Source: Acidobacteria bacterium Ga0077522
Lineage (GTDB): Bacteria > Acidobacteriota > Vicinamibacteria > Vicinamibacterales > Vicinamibacteraceae
DNA: 62,514 nucleotides
Direction: 5' to 3'
Assembly (NCBI GenBank): GCA_001464065.1
Contig: LNDN01000040.1
Coordinates: forward strand, 1-62,514
A model generated the notes under the pieces. The model searched no databases and was not told where the DNA came from. It saw nothing but the letters and a program-made list of their open reading frames with translations. Shown one piece after another: positions 8,002-16,714 of the stretch; positions within the stretch are counted from its first letter, which is position 1, and each line of letters opens with the position of its first letter. The translations under genes were made by a program, and so were the position numbers.

Positions 8002-9180
8002 CTAGGGACGTGTCAGCCATTGTAGGGGATCGACGGGACGACCGTCGACGCGCACCTCGAGATAGAGCCCGGCCGATCCGTCCGGCGCATCGCCGACGTC
8101 TCCGACGAGGGCCCCGGCGTTCACGGACGTGCCTCGTTGGACGCGCACCACGGAGAGATAGCCGTACAGCGAGTAGGCCTGCTGCCCGTGGTCGACGATG
8201 ACGAGCTGGCCGAACCCCGTGAATGGGCCCGCGAAGACGACCGTGCCGGGGTGTAGCGCCCGCACCGGCGTGCCGAGGACGGCGGCGATCGTGATGCCGT
8301 TGCTCACCGTGCTGGTGCCGAAGCGGGCATCGCGCTGGCGGCCGAAGCGCCCGGCGACCTCGCCCTCGACCGGCCACGGCAGCTGACGCCGTCGCGATTC
8401 GAAGGGCACGCTCAGGATGGCGGACGTCGAGCCGGCCGAGGCGCGATCGGTCATCGACGAGTCGAGGCGGGCCCGCGCGGCCACGAGTTCGCCGAGCCAG
8501 CGTTCGCGGGCGCCGGTTTCGGCGTCGAGCGAGGCCAGCAGTTCCTGCTTGCGGGCGTAGGCGGCCTCGGCCGCCGCGCGCCGCACCCGCGCCTCGGCCG
8601 CCAGCGCGCGTGCCTCCTGCCGTCGGGCCGCCAGGCGCGTCTCCGTCTCGGTCAGCGCCCGCGCGGTCTCGGCATGCGCCGTCAGCCGCCGCCCGTCGTC
8701 CTTGGCCAGGTAGTTCATCAGCCGCGCCGCTCGACCCACATCACGCGCGCTGGAGGCGTTCCAGGCGATGCGGGCATACCCGACCCGGCCCAGTCGCTGC
8801 AGGCGGCGCAGGCGGGCGGCGACGGCAGGGCGCTCACGGTCGAGGGTGGCCTGCAACTGCGACTGTCGTGCCGTCAACGCCGCCAGGTCGCCTTCGAGCA
8901 CCACCAGGGCGTCCCTGGCCTGCGTCTCCCGGGCGCGCTGCAGATCGCGCTCGACATCCAGCTTCCGCAACTCGTCGACGACCGAACTCGACTGACGCTT
9001 GAGGACGTCGGCTTCGCGGGTCAGCGCGGCGATGCGCTCGCGGGTCGCCTGCTGGGCTCTGGCCGCCTCGGCGGCCTGCACCAGCGCCGAGGGGGACGAC
9101 GTGCCGTCCGGCGGCGCGGTCGGATCCTGCGCCGTGGGCAGCTGAGCCGTCAGGATCGCGAGAAGGAGGAGCGCGCGCAC
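8002..9180 (-). CDS. EnvC-like murein hydrolase activator (coiled coil plus LytM/M23 domain)
   Basis: A secreted 392-residue protein with a signal peptide (1-17, ALLLLAILTAQLPTAQ), a long coiled coil (about 30-250) and a C-terminal LytM/peptidase M23 domain (about 265-390). The M23 zinc ligands are missing: the first-His region reads SNGITIAAVLGTPV and the usual HxH region reads LYLEVRVDGRPVDPLQWL, as in EnvC, which activates periplasmic amidases without cutting murein itself. A role in septal peptidoglycan splitting is inferred from the family. The neighbouring S41-like gene matches the envC-ctpA pairing common in other bacteria. It is divergent from ruvX across a 64-base gap. Confidence 0.88.
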   Translation of the reverse strand: MRALLLLAILTAQLPTAQDPTAPPDGTSSPSALVQAAEAARAQQATRERIAALTREADVLKRQSSSVVDELRKLDVERDLQRARETQARDALVVLEGDLAALTARQSQLQATLDRERPAVAARLRRLQRLGRVGYARIAWNASSARDVGRAARLMNYLAKDDGRRLTAHAETARALTETETRLAARRQEARALAAEARVRRAAAEAAYARKQELLASLDAETGARERWLGELVAARARLDSSMTDRASAGSTSAILSVPFESRRRQLPWPVEGEVAGRFGRQRDARFGTSTVSNGITIAAVLGTPVRALHPGTVVFAGPFTGFGQLVIVDHGQQAYSLYGYLSVVRVQRGTSVNAGALVGDVGDAPDGSAGLYLEVRVDGRPVDPLQWLTRP

Positions 9181-9244
9181 AGCATCAGTATCGGCGCGAA
9201 CCCGCCAAATGGTAGGGACTCGGCGGCCCTGCTACGCTTCCCTC

Positions 9245-9685
9245 GTGCGAGTCCTGGCCTTCGACCTCGGGATCCGGCGGACCGGCGTGGCGATCAGCGA
9301 CGCGTCGGGCACGCTGGCGCGGCCGCTCGAAGTGGTCCAGGGGATGTCGCTCAAGGCGCAGTGGTCGGCGCTGCTCGACGTCATCGCCCGCGCGCAGGTC
9401 GAGGACGATCCGCTGGAGGCGGTCGTGGTGGGCGTGCCCCATCGGCTCGACGGCAGTCCCACGGACTTCACGCCCGCGGCACTCGACTTCATCGCGCGCC
9501 TGTCCCGGCGTATCGCGGTGCCGGTGATTCCGCTCGACGAGCGGCTGACCAGCGTCGAAGCCGAAGCCCTGCTGGCCGTCCGCGAACGCGACTGGCGCAA
9601 GCGCAAGCAGCAGCTCGATGCGGCGTCGGCCGCCGTCCTGCTCCAGGACTACCTCGACTCCCGCCAAAGGACCCCGTCGGCGTGA
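9245..9685 (+). CDS. ruvX: Putative pre-16S rRNA nuclease / Holliday-junction resolvase-like YqgF
   Basis: YqgF/RuvX family, RNase H fold, 146 residues. The N-terminal strand with the first acidic residue reads RVLAFDLGIRRTGVAISD; downstream are VVVGVPHRLDGS and IPLDERLTSVEAEALL. The family is implicated in pre-16S rRNA 5' processing and shows resolvase-like activity in some species. The GTG start at 9245 gives the normal MRVLAFDLG N-terminus. TACGCT lies only six bases upstream of the GTG, so the transcript could be leaderless. Its stop overlaps the mltG GTG (GTGA), so the two are translationally coupled. Confidence 0.94.
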   Translation: MRVLAFDLGIRRTGVAISDASGTLARPLEVVQGMSLKAQWSALLDVIARAQVEDDPLEAVVVGVPHRLDGSPTDFTPAALDFIARLSRRIAVPVIPLDERLTSVEAEALLAVRERDWRKRKQQLDAASAAVLLQDYLDSRQRTPSA

Positions 9686-10701
9686 AACGTCTTCTGCTCG
9701 TCCTGTTGTTCGTCCTGCTCGTCGTCGCCGCCGGAGCCGCGTACTGGGTGACCCAGCGCGTCTCGCAGCCCTTCGCTGGTTTCACCGGCGAGCAGTTCGT
9801 CGAGATTCCCGCCGGCGAGAGCACGACCGGCATCGGCCGTCGTCTGGTCGCGGCCGGGGTCATTCGCGACGACCTGACGTTCCGGCTCGCCGTGCGCTGG
9901 CACGGGCGTGGCCGGTCGCTGAAGGCCGGTGAGTATCGCTTCACCACGGCGGCCGCACCGGCCGAGGTCATCGACCGCATCGCCCGCGGCGATGTCCACC
10001 TCGAGACGCTGACGTTCCCCGAGGGGCTCACCGCGGCGGAGATGGCGGTGCTCTTCGCGCAGAGTGGCCTCGGATCCGCCGACGCCTTCGTCGAGGCCTC
10101 GCGCGACCCCGCGGCGATCGCGGCGATCGATCCGGCGGCCGACACGCTCGAGGGGTACCTGTTCCCCGACACGTATCACCTGCCGCGCACCATCGACGGC
10201 GCCGCCATGGTGGGGCGCATGGTGCGACGGTTCACGACGGTGTTCGACGAGGACCTGCGCCGGCGTGCCAGCGCGACCGGCCTCACCGTGCGCCAGATCA
10301 TGACCATCGCGGCGCTGGTCGAGAAGGAGACCGCGCGCGGGGAGGAACGTCCACTGGTCGCGGCGGTGTATCGCAACCGCTTCCGCATCGGCATGCCGAT
10401 GCAGGCCGACCCGACCGTGATCTACGCGCTCAAGCGGGCCGGCCGCTGGAACGGCAACATCCGCAAGGCGGATCTGAGCTTCGACTCGCCTTACAACACG
10501 TACCGCTATCCGGGCTTGCCACCCGGCCCGATCGCCTCACCCGGCAAGGCGGCCATCGACGCGACGATCAGCCCCGCGGACGTCGACTACCTGTACTTCG
10601 TCAGCCGCAACGACGGCTCGCACGCGTTTGCCGCCACGCTCACCGAGCACAACCGCAACGTGCAGGAGTGGCAGGTCGAGTACTTCAGGAAGCGCAGGTG
10701 A
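9682..10701 (+). CDS. mltG: Endolytic murein transglycosylase MltG
   Basis: Inner-membrane lytic transglycosylase that cuts nascent glycan strands and is thought to end chain elongation. One N-terminal membrane segment (LLLVLLFVLLVVAAGAAYWV, about 4-23) is followed by a LysM-like region (about 35-110) and the YceG/MltG catalytic domain. The catalytic glutamate is in ALVEKETARGEERPLVAAV, with LEGYLFPDTY and YNTYRYPGLPPGPIASPG as family marks. Length 339 is normal. GTG start at 9682 overlaps the ruvX TGA. It ends at a palindromic repeat shared with convergent nadK. Confidence 0.95.
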   Translation: MKRLLLVLLFVLLVVAAGAAYWVTQRVSQPFAGFTGEQFVEIPAGESTTGIGRRLVAAGVIRDDLTFRLAVRWHGRGRSLKAGEYRFTTAAAPAEVIDRIARGDVHLETLTFPEGLTAAEMAVLFAQSGLGSADAFVEASRDPAAIAAIDPAADTLEGYLFPDTYHLPRTIDGAAMVGRMVRRFTTVFDEDLRRRASATGLTVRQIMTIAALVEKETARGEERPLVAAVYRNRFRIGMPMQADPTVIYALKRAGRWNGNIRKADLSFDSPYNTYRYPGLPPGPIASPGKAAIDATISPADVDYLYFVSRNDGSHAFAATLTEHNRNVQEWQVEYFRKRR

Positions 10702-10791
10702 TTTCACGATTTCAGAATCTCACTTTCACCGCCAACCTTCGAAGCACTGAGGTGGTGGGGAAATTCTGCAATTCTGCAATTCTGAAATTCT
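10702..10791. repeat. Palindromic element (TTCAGAATT arms) between convergent mltG and nadK
   Basis: ATTTCAGAAT (10709-10718) and ATTCTGAAAT (10779-10788) are perfect inverted arms, extended by iterated ATTCTGCA units on the right. The element fills the whole gap between the two stop codons and could act as a bidirectional terminator. It belongs to the same family as the elements at 3397, 36959, 48481 and 56299. Confidence 0.65.
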
Positions 10792-11688
10792 CTACCGCTC
10801 CGCCCAGCGCAGCTTCTGGCGCAGCACCTGGAAGTAGCCGTGCGACGACGGCTTGAGCAGGCGCAACTGGTACGGCGCGCGGTGGATGGAGACGGTGTCG
10901 CCGGGCGCGAGCATGTCGCCGATCTGGCCGTCGAAGGTGACGTAGGTCTCTTCGCGTGACGAGCGCGCCACTTCGCCGGAGACGACGATCTCCAGCGCCG
11001 CCGAGGCAGGCAGCACCACCGGGCGATTGGTGAGGGTGTGCGGGGCGATGGGGGTCAGCACCAGCGCGTCGACGCCGGGATGGACGATCGGGCCGCCTGC
11101 CGACAGGTTGTAGGCCGTCGATCCGGTCGGCGAGGCGACGATCAACCCGTCCGCCTTGAAGCGCGCGATCAACTGACCGTCGACCGACGCCACGAGGTCG
11201 ATCATCCGCGACAGCGCGCCCTTGGTGATCACCACGTCGTTGAGCGAGATGTGCCGGACCGTGGTGCCATCCTGCCGGCGCACGACCGACTCGAGCATCA
11301 TGCGCCGCTCTTCGTGCGCGGTCCCCGAGAAGACCTGCTCGAGCGCCTCGAACACCTCCGTGACGCGCACCTCGGTCAGGAAGCCGAGGCTGCCGAAGTT
11401 CACGGCGACGACCGGCACGTCGTAGCCCCCGGTCCCGAGCCGGCCGGCCGTGCCGAGCAGCGTGCCATCGCCCCCGAGCACGATGATCAGCTGCTCGTCG
11501 CGGCCCAGATGCTCCGGCTCGCAGACGCGGCCGGGCAGCGGGTCATTCGCCAGGGCCGCGGTGGCCACTTCGTAGCACGGCTCGATGCCTCGGGCCACGA
11601 GCCACCGGCCCACCTCGCCGAGCAGATCGGCGGCTTCGGTGAGCCCGGGCTTGGCCACCAGGCCGACCCGACGGACGGAGAGCGTCAT
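10792..11688 (-). CDS. nadK: NAD kinase
   Basis: ATP- or polyphosphate-dependent kinase making NADP from NAD; 298 residues. The signature GGDGT is at 72-76 (IIVLGGDGTLLGTAGRL), the NAD-site segment NFGSLGFLTEV follows, and the conserved SPTGSTAYNLSAGGPIVHP and ITPIAPHTLTNRP-like LTPIAPHTLTNRPVVLP loops are intact. The ATG overlaps the tlyA stop (ATGA). It ends the minus-strand run ymdB-xseA-xseB-ispA-tlyA-nadK; recN, which often follows nadK, is absent, and the next gene is convergent mltG. Confidence 0.97.
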   Translation of the reverse strand: MTLSVRRVGLVAKPGLTEAADLLGEVGRWLVARGIEPCYEVATAALANDPLPGRVCEPEHLGRDEQLIIVLGGDGTLLGTAGRLGTGGYDVPVVAVNFGSLGFLTEVRVTEVFEALEQVFSGTAHEERRMMLESVVRRQDGTTVRHISLNDVVITKGALSRMIDLVASVDGQLIARFKADGLIVASPTGSTAYNLSAGGPIVHPGVDALVLTPIAPHTLTNRPVVLPASAALEIVVSGEVARSSREETYVTFDGQIGDMLAPGDTVSIHRAPYQLRLLKPSSHGYFQVLRQKLRWAER

Positions 11689-12449
11689 GCACGACTCCTG
11701 AAGTGGGCGAGCCACTCGAGATTGCCTTCCATGCCTTCGATGGGCGACGCCGTGTGCCCCTGCACCAGGAGACCGACGGTCTCGGCGGCCGCGATGACGT
11801 CGGCCAGCACCCTGGCGCGCACCGCGTCGTCGCGGACCACGCCATGCTTGCCCACCTCCTCGCGCCCGGCCTCGAACTGCGGCTTCACCAGCGTGACGAC
11901 GTCCGCGCCCGGCCGCAGGAGCGGAGGCACGACCGGGAGAATGTACCGCAGGGAGATGAACGACACGTCGGCGGTGACGATGTCGAAGTGCCGATGCGCC
12001 GCCGGCAGATGGTCCGGCACGAGGTGACGGGCGTTGACGCGTTCGAGGCACGTGACGCGTGGATCCGACCGCAGCCGCCAGTCCATCTGGTTGTGCCCGA
12101 CGTCGAGCGCCACGACATGAGGGGCGCCGCGCCGCAGCAGGACGTCGGTGAAGCCGCCGGTCGAGGCTCCGATGTCGAGGGCCTCGCGTCCCTCGACGGC
12201 GATGCCGAAGATGTCCAGGGCATGCACCAGCTTCAGGGCGCCTCGACCGACGTAGGGATGATCGGCCTGCCGCACCTGCAGGTCCACGTCCTCGCGCACG
12301 AGCTGACCCGGCTTCGGCGCGGCGGCGGCGCCAGGCACGCTGACGTGGCCGGCGAGGATGAGCGCGCGCGCGCGTTCGCGCGACGGGGCGAACCCGCGCT
12401 GGACGAGCAGCGCATCGAGCCGCACGCGGGCCGGGCGGGGCGCGGTCAC
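11685..12449 (-). CDS. tlyA: TlyA-family rRNA methyltransferase
   Basis: TlyA/FtsJ-like 2'-O-methyltransferase acting on rRNA; 254 residues. An N-terminal S4 RNA-binding domain (about 5-65, VRLDALLVQRGFAPSRERAR) is followed by a Rossmann methyltransferase domain with the SAM site ALDIGASTGGFTDVLLRRGA and the segment DVSFISLRYILPVVP; the lysine of TLVKPQFEAGR belongs to the K-D-K-E type site. The GTG start overlaps the ispA stop (GTGA), and the stop overlaps nadK. The family name hemolysin A is historical. Confidence 0.94.
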   Translation of the reverse strand: MTAPRPARVRLDALLVQRGFAPSRERARALILAGHVSVPGAAAAPKPGQLVREDVDLQVRQADHPYVGRGALKLVHALDIFGIAVEGREALDIGASTGGFTDVLLRRGAPHVVALDVGHNQMDWRLRSDPRVTCLERVNARHLVPDHLPAAHRHFDIVTADVSFISLRYILPVVPPLLRPGADVVTLVKPQFEAGREEVGKHGVVRDDAVRARVLADVIAAAETVGLLVQGHTASPIEGMEGNLEWLAHFRSRA

Positions 12450-13375
12450 TGGCGGCGCGTCAGGGTCCAGTCGAGGATCGCGGGCAGGTGGCCGGAGAGG
12501 CCGGCCTGCGCCAGGGCGGCGTGGCCACGCTCGGCACAGGCGCGCGCCCGCTGCCGACTGCCCTCGACGCCGAACAGGGCCGGGTACGTCAGCTTGCCGG
12601 CGGCTTCGTCCTTGCCCGCGTGCTTGCCCAGTTGCGCGGCATCGCCCTCGACATCCAGGACGTCGTCCACGATCTGGAAACACAGGCCGAGTTCGGTGGC
12701 GTAGGCGTCGATGGCGGCGATCTGATTCGGCGTGCCGCCGGCCATGATGGCGCCGGCGCCGGTGGCGGCGCGAATCAGCGCACCGGTCTTGCGGGCATGC
12801 ACGTCCTGCAGGCGCACCAGATCATCCTCGGCACGGGCCTGGCGCGGCGCGCCCTCCCATTGCAGGTCGAGGACCTGGCCGCCGACCATGCCCCACGCCC
12901 CGGCCGAACGCGCGATGAGCTGAATCGTCTGCAGCTTGCGCTGGGCGATGGCCGGGCCCTCGAGGGCGGGTTCGCGCGCGAGGAGCGTGAAGGCCTCGGT
13001 CAGCAGGCCGTCCCCCGAGAGGATCGCGAGGGCATCGCCATAGACGACATGCGCCGTCGGCCGACCGCGTCGCAGCGTGTCGTTGTCCATGGCCGGCAGA
13101 TCGTCGTGCACCAGCGAGTACGTGTGGATCATCTCCAGGGCGCAGGCGGCCGGCAGGGCCAGCATCCGCGCGTCGGGATGGCCGAGGCCGACGGCGTCGG
13201 CAGCGGCGAGCACGAGCACGGGCCGCATCCGCTTGCCCCCGGCCAGCAGGCTGTAGTGCATGGCCTCGTGCAGACGCGGCGGACACTCGGGCGGCACCGG
13301 CAGCCACTGCGCGAGCGCGCGTTCCATGTCGCGACGACAGCCGTCGGCGAAGTCCTCGAAGGCGATGGCGCTCAT
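12446..13375 (-). CDS. ispA: Polyprenyl synthetase (farnesyl/geranyl diphosphate synthase)
   Basis: Condenses IPP with allylic diphosphates to make isoprenoid precursors; 309 residues. The first aspartate-rich motif reads VHDDLPAMDND and the second QIVDDVLDVEGD. LLAGGKRMRPVLVLAAAD is the IPP-binding segment, GGQVLDLQ and KTGALIRAA are also typical. Product length cannot be fixed from sequence alone, but the XseB-neighbour context is typical of the FPP synthase IspA. It is coupled to xseB (ATGA) and tlyA (GTGA). No dxs gene follows, unlike the Escherichia coli order. Confidence 0.94.
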   Translation of the reverse strand: MSAIAFEDFADGCRRDMERALAQWLPVPPECPPRLHEAMHYSLLAGGKRMRPVLVLAAADAVGLGHPDARMLALPAACALEMIHTYSLVHDDLPAMDNDTLRRGRPTAHVVYGDALAILSGDGLLTEAFTLLAREPALEGPAIAQRKLQTIQLIARSAGAWGMVGGQVLDLQWEGAPRQARAEDDLVRLQDVHARKTGALIRAATGAGAIMAGGTPNQIAAIDAYATELGLCFQIVDDVLDVEGDAAQLGKHAGKDEAAGKLTYPALFGVEGSRQRARACAERGHAALAQAGLSGHLPAILDWTLTRRQ

Positions 13376-13626
13376 GCGCGGTCGGCGGGGCGAGGCGACA
13401 GTTCCTTGTCGAAGGCCGCAGTCTCGTCGCGCAGGCCCCCGTTCTGCGTCAGCACGGTGATGCGTCGCTCGGCATCCTCGAGGCGGTCGTGACAGAAGCG
13501 GGACAGCTTGACGCCGCGTTCGAACAGCGCGAGGGATTGCTCGAGCGGCTGGTCGCCCTGCTCGAGGGTACGGACGATGGCGTCGAGCTCGGTGATGGCC
13601 TGCTCGAAGTCGGTGGGTTCGGTCAT
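13372..13626 (-). CDS. xseB: Exodeoxyribonuclease VII small subunit
   Basis: An 84-residue helical protein with the family core FEQAITELDAIVRTLEQGDQ and LEQSLALFERGVKLSRFCHD. Several XseB copies bind each XseA to form the single-strand-specific nuclease. The tail LSPRPADRA is variable. The ATG at 13626 overlaps the xseA stop and the xseB stop overlaps the ispA ATG, both as ATGA. Confidence 0.95.
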   Translation of the reverse strand: MTEPTDFEQAITELDAIVRTLEQGDQPLEQSLALFERGVKLSRFCHDRLEDAERRITVLTQNGGLRDETAAFDKELSPRPADRA

Positions 13627-15233
13627 GGACGTGTGGTGGGGTCGGGGGTGACGGCGTCGACGTCGCAGCGCAGGACGCCATCGGGAAGTTGCACGTGCAC
13701 GCGGTCGCCGGGCGCCACGTCGGTGACGCTGCGGACGACCTCCACGCCGGGGACGTCCCAGCAGATGGCGTAGCCGCGGGCGAGCGTGCGGAGCGGACTC
13801 AGCGCGTCGAGCTGCGCCGACAGCGACGAGAGCTGCCGGTCGCGGGCATGGCGCGCGACGGTGAGCGCGGACTGGGCCCGCGCCACCTGCTGATCGACGC
13901 GGCGCCCCAGTTGCGCGACGCGGGTGTCGAGGCCCGTGCGCGCCAGCCGATCGCGACGGGCCTGCAACGCGGCGTGCGCGGCGCTCCGGCGACCCTGCAC
14001 GGACACGCGAAGCCGATCGTCGAGCTGGGCCAGGCGGCGCATGCGAGTGACGAGCTGCCGCTGCGGGTGCTGCTCGTCGAGACGACGGCCGAGATCCTCG
14101 AGACGCCGCCCGCGCGCGACGGTCTGCTGTCGCCACGCGCTCGTCAGGCGCTCGTCGAGTTCGGCCCGCAGCCGTTCCCGATGGCGGACGTCGTCCCGAT
14201 AGTGCGCGAAACCCGGGCGCTGCTCGATGCGGAGCAGGCGGGTGCGCTGGCGGTCGAGTCGACTGTGCAGCAGCAGGGCCATCTGACGGCGCGCCCCCGC
14301 GAGCCGATCGCGGAAGTCGCTCGCCTGGCGCATGACGATCTCGGCGGCCTGCGACGGCGTGGCGGCGCGGACGTCGGCGACGAAGTCGGCGATCGTCGTG
14401 TCCACCTCGTGGCCGACCGCCGCGATCACCGGCACGGGACAGGCCGCGATCGCGCGGGCGACGACCTCCTCGTTGAAGGCCCAGAGGTCTTCGAGGGACC
14501 CGCCGCCGCGCCCGACGAGGAGGACGTCCACACCAGCGACCCGGGCGACCCGAGCGATGGCCCGGGCAATCTCGGCGCCGGCGCCGTCTCCCTGGACGCG
14601 CGTTGGACTGATGACGATGTCGGCGGGAGCGCGACGGGTGCGCAGCACGCGGAGCACGTCACGCAGCGCGGCGCCGTCCATCGACGTGACGACACCGATG
14701 CGGCGCGGCAGCATCGGCAGCGGTCGCTTGCGGGCCGGCGCGAACAGGCCCTCGGCCTGCAGACGTCGCTTCAGTTGCTCGAAGGCCAGTTGCAGCGCGC
14801 CCGCACCCTTGGGCTCGATGCTGTCGGCCATCAACTGGTACCGGCCGCGCGGCACGTAGACCGACAGGCGCCCCTTCACGAGCACGTGCAGGCCGGTGGT
14901 CAGCTTGAAGCGCAGGCGGGCCGCGTCGGTGCGCCACAGGACGGCCGACAGCTGCGCGCCGGCATCCTTCAGGGTGAAGTAGATGTTGCCGCCCGAGGTG
15001 GTGCAATCCGCAATCTCGCCCTCGACCCACACGCGGCCGAATTGCTGTTCGAGCGACTGGCGCACTGCAGTGGTGAGCTCGCTGACCGAGAAGGTGCGCG
15101 GCGCCTGCGGGCGCGCACTCCGTTCGACGGGCTGCTCGGGCGGTAGCGCCGGCGGGGCCGGCGGCGTGGGCGGCTGCAGGTCCTTCCTCGGGATCGGCTC
15201 GTCCTCGAACGGGAGGTCGAAGAGCGAGTTCAC
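13623..15233 (-). CDS. xseA: Exodeoxyribonuclease VII large subunit
   Basis: Catalytic subunit of ExoVII; 536 residues, long for the family because of a Pro-rich N-terminal 45 residues. An OB-fold domain (about 47-140, FSVSELTTAVRQSLEQQFG, VWVEGEIADCTTSGGNIYFT) is followed by the catalytic domain with RIGVVTSMDGAALRDVL, VLLVGRGGGSLEDLWAFNEE and AVGHEVDTTIADFVADVRAA. A long coiled coil and a C-terminal strand (LARGYAICWD) follow. GTG start at 15233 overlaps the stop of ymdB (GTGA). Confidence 0.96.
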   Translation of the reverse strand: MNSLFDLPFEDEPIPRKDLQPPTPPAPPALPPEQPVERSARPQAPRTFSVSELTTAVRQSLEQQFGRVWVEGEIADCTTSGGNIYFTLKDAGAQLSAVLWRTDAARLRFKLTTGLHVLVKGRLSVYVPRGRYQLMADSIEPKGAGALQLAFEQLKRRLQAEGLFAPARKRPLPMLPRRIGVVTSMDGAALRDVLRVLRTRRAPADIVISPTRVQGDGAGAEIARAIARVARVAGVDVLLVGRGGGSLEDLWAFNEEVVARAIAACPVPVIAAVGHEVDTTIADFVADVRAATPSQAAEIVMRQASDFRDRLAGARRQMALLLHSRLDRQRTRLLRIEQRPGFAHYRDDVRHRERLRAELDERLTSAWRQQTVARGRRLEDLGRRLDEQHPQRQLVTRMRRLAQLDDRLRVSVQGRRSAAHAALQARRDRLARTGLDTRVAQLGRRVDQQVARAQSALTVARHARDRQLSSLSAQLDALSPLRTLARGYAICWDVPGVEVVRSVTDVAPGDRVHVQLPDGVLRCDVDAVTPDPTTRP

Positions 15234-16027
15234 CGGAGGTCCTCGATGTCGGTCGGGGTCAGGCTCAGGCGCTCGATGGCACTGGCGCGCCCGGAGCCAT
15301 CGGCCGTGATGATCACGGCGTGCAGGCGCGGCAGGCCGGAGGCGGTGTCGAAGCGGGTCGGCAGCCCGGTGAGGAACCGGTTGATCACCGGGCCGCGATC
15401 GACGCCGATGACGCCATCGTGCGGGCCGGTCATGCCGACGTCGGTGCAGTAGGCCGTGCCACCGGGCAGCACCTGCGCGTCGGCCGTCTGGACGTGCGTG
15501 TGCGTGCCGACCACGGCGGTGGCCAGGCCATCGAGGTGCCAACCGAGCGCGACCTTCTCGGAGGTCGCTTCGGCATGGAAATCGACGAAGACGATGTCGG
15601 CGTGCGCCTTCAGCCGTTCGACCTCGGCGCGCCCGAGCGAGAACGGATCGTCGATCGCGGTCATGAAGACGCGGCCCATCAGGTTCAGGATGCCGACCCG
15701 GGTGCCGTCGGCCGTCGTGACGATCGTGGAGCCACGCCCCGGGGTGCCCGCCGGGTAGTTGAACGGACGCAGCAGGCGAGGTTCATCGTCGATGAACGCG
15801 AGGATCTCGCGCTTGTCCCAGACGTGGTTGCCCGACGTCAGCACCGCGATGCCCGTGTCGAACAACTCGCGCGAGATCTCGCGCGTGATGCCGAAGCCGC
15901 CGGCGCTGTTCTCACCGTTGGCGATCACGAGGTCGATGCCGCGCGTCTGGACGAGCGCCGGCACGGCGCGCTTGACGAGGTCGCGGCCCACCTTGGCGAA
16001 GATGTCGCCGATGAAGAGGATCCGCAT
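15230..16027 (-). CDS. ymdB: YmdB-type metallophosphoesterase (TIGR00282 family)
   Basis: A 265-residue calcineurin-like phosphoesterase; Bacillus YmdB hydrolyses 2',3'-cAMP. Metal-site segments are in order: RILFIGDIFAKVGRD (residues 2-16), IANGENSAGGFGIT, LTSGNHVWDKREI, VDFHAEATSEK and VGTHTHVQTAD, ending with YCTDVGMTGPHDGVIGV. It is the first gene of the overlapping run to nadK and starts six bases after the stop of the minus-strand Hsp20 gene. Confidence 0.93.
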   Translation of the reverse strand: MRILFIGDIFAKVGRDLVKRAVPALVQTRGIDLVIANGENSAGGFGITREISRELFDTGIAVLTSGNHVWDKREILAFIDDEPRLLRPFNYPAGTPGRGSTIVTTADGTRVGILNLMGRVFMTAIDDPFSLGRAEVERLKAHADIVFVDFHAEATSEKVALGWHLDGLATAVVGTHTHVQTADAQVLPGGTAYCTDVGMTGPHDGVIGVDRGPVINRFLTGLPTRFDTASGLPRLHAVIITADGSGRASAIERLSLTPTDIEDLR

Positions 16028-16033
16028 GGCGCG

Positions 16034-16465
16034 CTAGACGACTTTCTCGATGGGGATGACGAACTCCTGCCCGCTGTTGAGGCGGGGCAACTGGATGCGC
16101 AACTCGCCTTCGGTCATCGTGGCGCGTGCGCGCGACAGATCGAGCGTCGCCGTCACGCGGACGGCCCGGGCGAAGCGCCCGAAACTCCGCTCGACGAGAT
16201 GGAAGGCCGTGGTGCGTTCCGGCGGCCCCCCGGTGGGCCACTTGCACCCGGCCACCACCAGGGTGTTGTTCTTGAACAGGACCCGCACGTCCTCGGGCGC
16301 GACCCCGGCCAGGTCGAGCACGACCTCGAGTGATTCCTCGCGCTCGACGACGTCCATGGGGGGCGCATGCAGGCCGCCGGGCGCGGCGTCGTGCGTCTGC
16401 TGCAGGTCTTCGAAGAGCCGACGCACCTCGTCGGCCAGTTCGGTCGCCTCTGGAAACGACAGCAT
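16034..16465 (-). CDS. Small heat-shock protein, Hsp20 family
   Basis: ATP-independent chaperone with an alpha-crystallin domain; about 143 residues. The domain starts near residue 35 (MDVVEREESLEVVLDLAGVA), continues DVRVLFKNNTLVVAGCKWP, and contains the strand ERSFGRFARAVRVTATLD; the A-x-x-x-n-G-L signature is replaced by ARATMTEGELRIQLP. The C-terminal IPI motif (FVIPIEKVV) for oligomer contacts is present. Start taken at 16465, because the promoter at 16526-16554 would begin transcription near 16519, leaving no leader for the upstream codon at 16513. It is divergent from a second Hsp20 gene. Confidence 0.93.
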   Translation of the reverse strand: MLSFPEATELADEVRRLFEDLQQTHDAAPGGLHAPPMDVVEREESLEVVLDLAGVAPEDVRVLFKNNTLVVAGCKWPTGGPPERTTAFHLVERSFGRFARAVRVTATLDLSRARATMTEGELRIQLPRLNSGQEFVIPIEKVV

Positions 16466-16525
16466 CCCGAGATGATCGCACGGGGCGACCGAGAGACGGC
16501 AGAAAAGGCGCAATCGGGCCAGTTA

Positions 16526-16554
16526 TGTATATGAGTGAGTTGTAGTCATGTTAA
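16526..16554 (-). promoter_or_regulatory. Sigma-70 type promoter for the minus-strand hsp20
   Basis: On the minus strand TTAACA (16554-16549) and TATACA (16531-16526) are separated by exactly 17 bases. The predicted start near 16519 gives a leader of about 54 bases to the ATG at 16465. It stands back to back with the plus-strand promoter, only four bases between the two -35 boxes. Confidence 0.65.
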
Positions 16555-16558
16555 GTGC

Positions 16559-16587
16559 TTGACATACACTCATGTCGTGCCTATACT
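16559..16587 (+). promoter_or_regulatory. Strong sigma-70 promoter for the plus-strand hsp20
   Basis: TTGACA (16559-16564) and TATACT (16582-16587) are separated by 17 bases, one mismatch from the full consensus. A 7-base inverted repeat, ATGAGTG (16531-16537) and CACTCAT (16567-16573), spans both -35 boxes and could be a shared operator. It does not match the CIRCE or HAIR consensus. Confidence 0.75.
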
Positions 16588-16714
16588 GCCCCTGTTGCCG
16601 GTCGACAGCACGCCCGGCAGGACGCCTGCCGACATCGGGTCGGCGGCGCACGAGACACGTAACGCCCGTGGACGGTGGCCTCGACAGCCGCCGCCGCACG
16701 TGGAGGAGAGGACC

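Noticed and set aside
16526-16587. CIRCE or HAIR heat-shock operator between the hsp20 genes
   Set aside because: ATGAGTG/CACTCAT with a 29-base spacer does not match either consensus in sequence or spacing.
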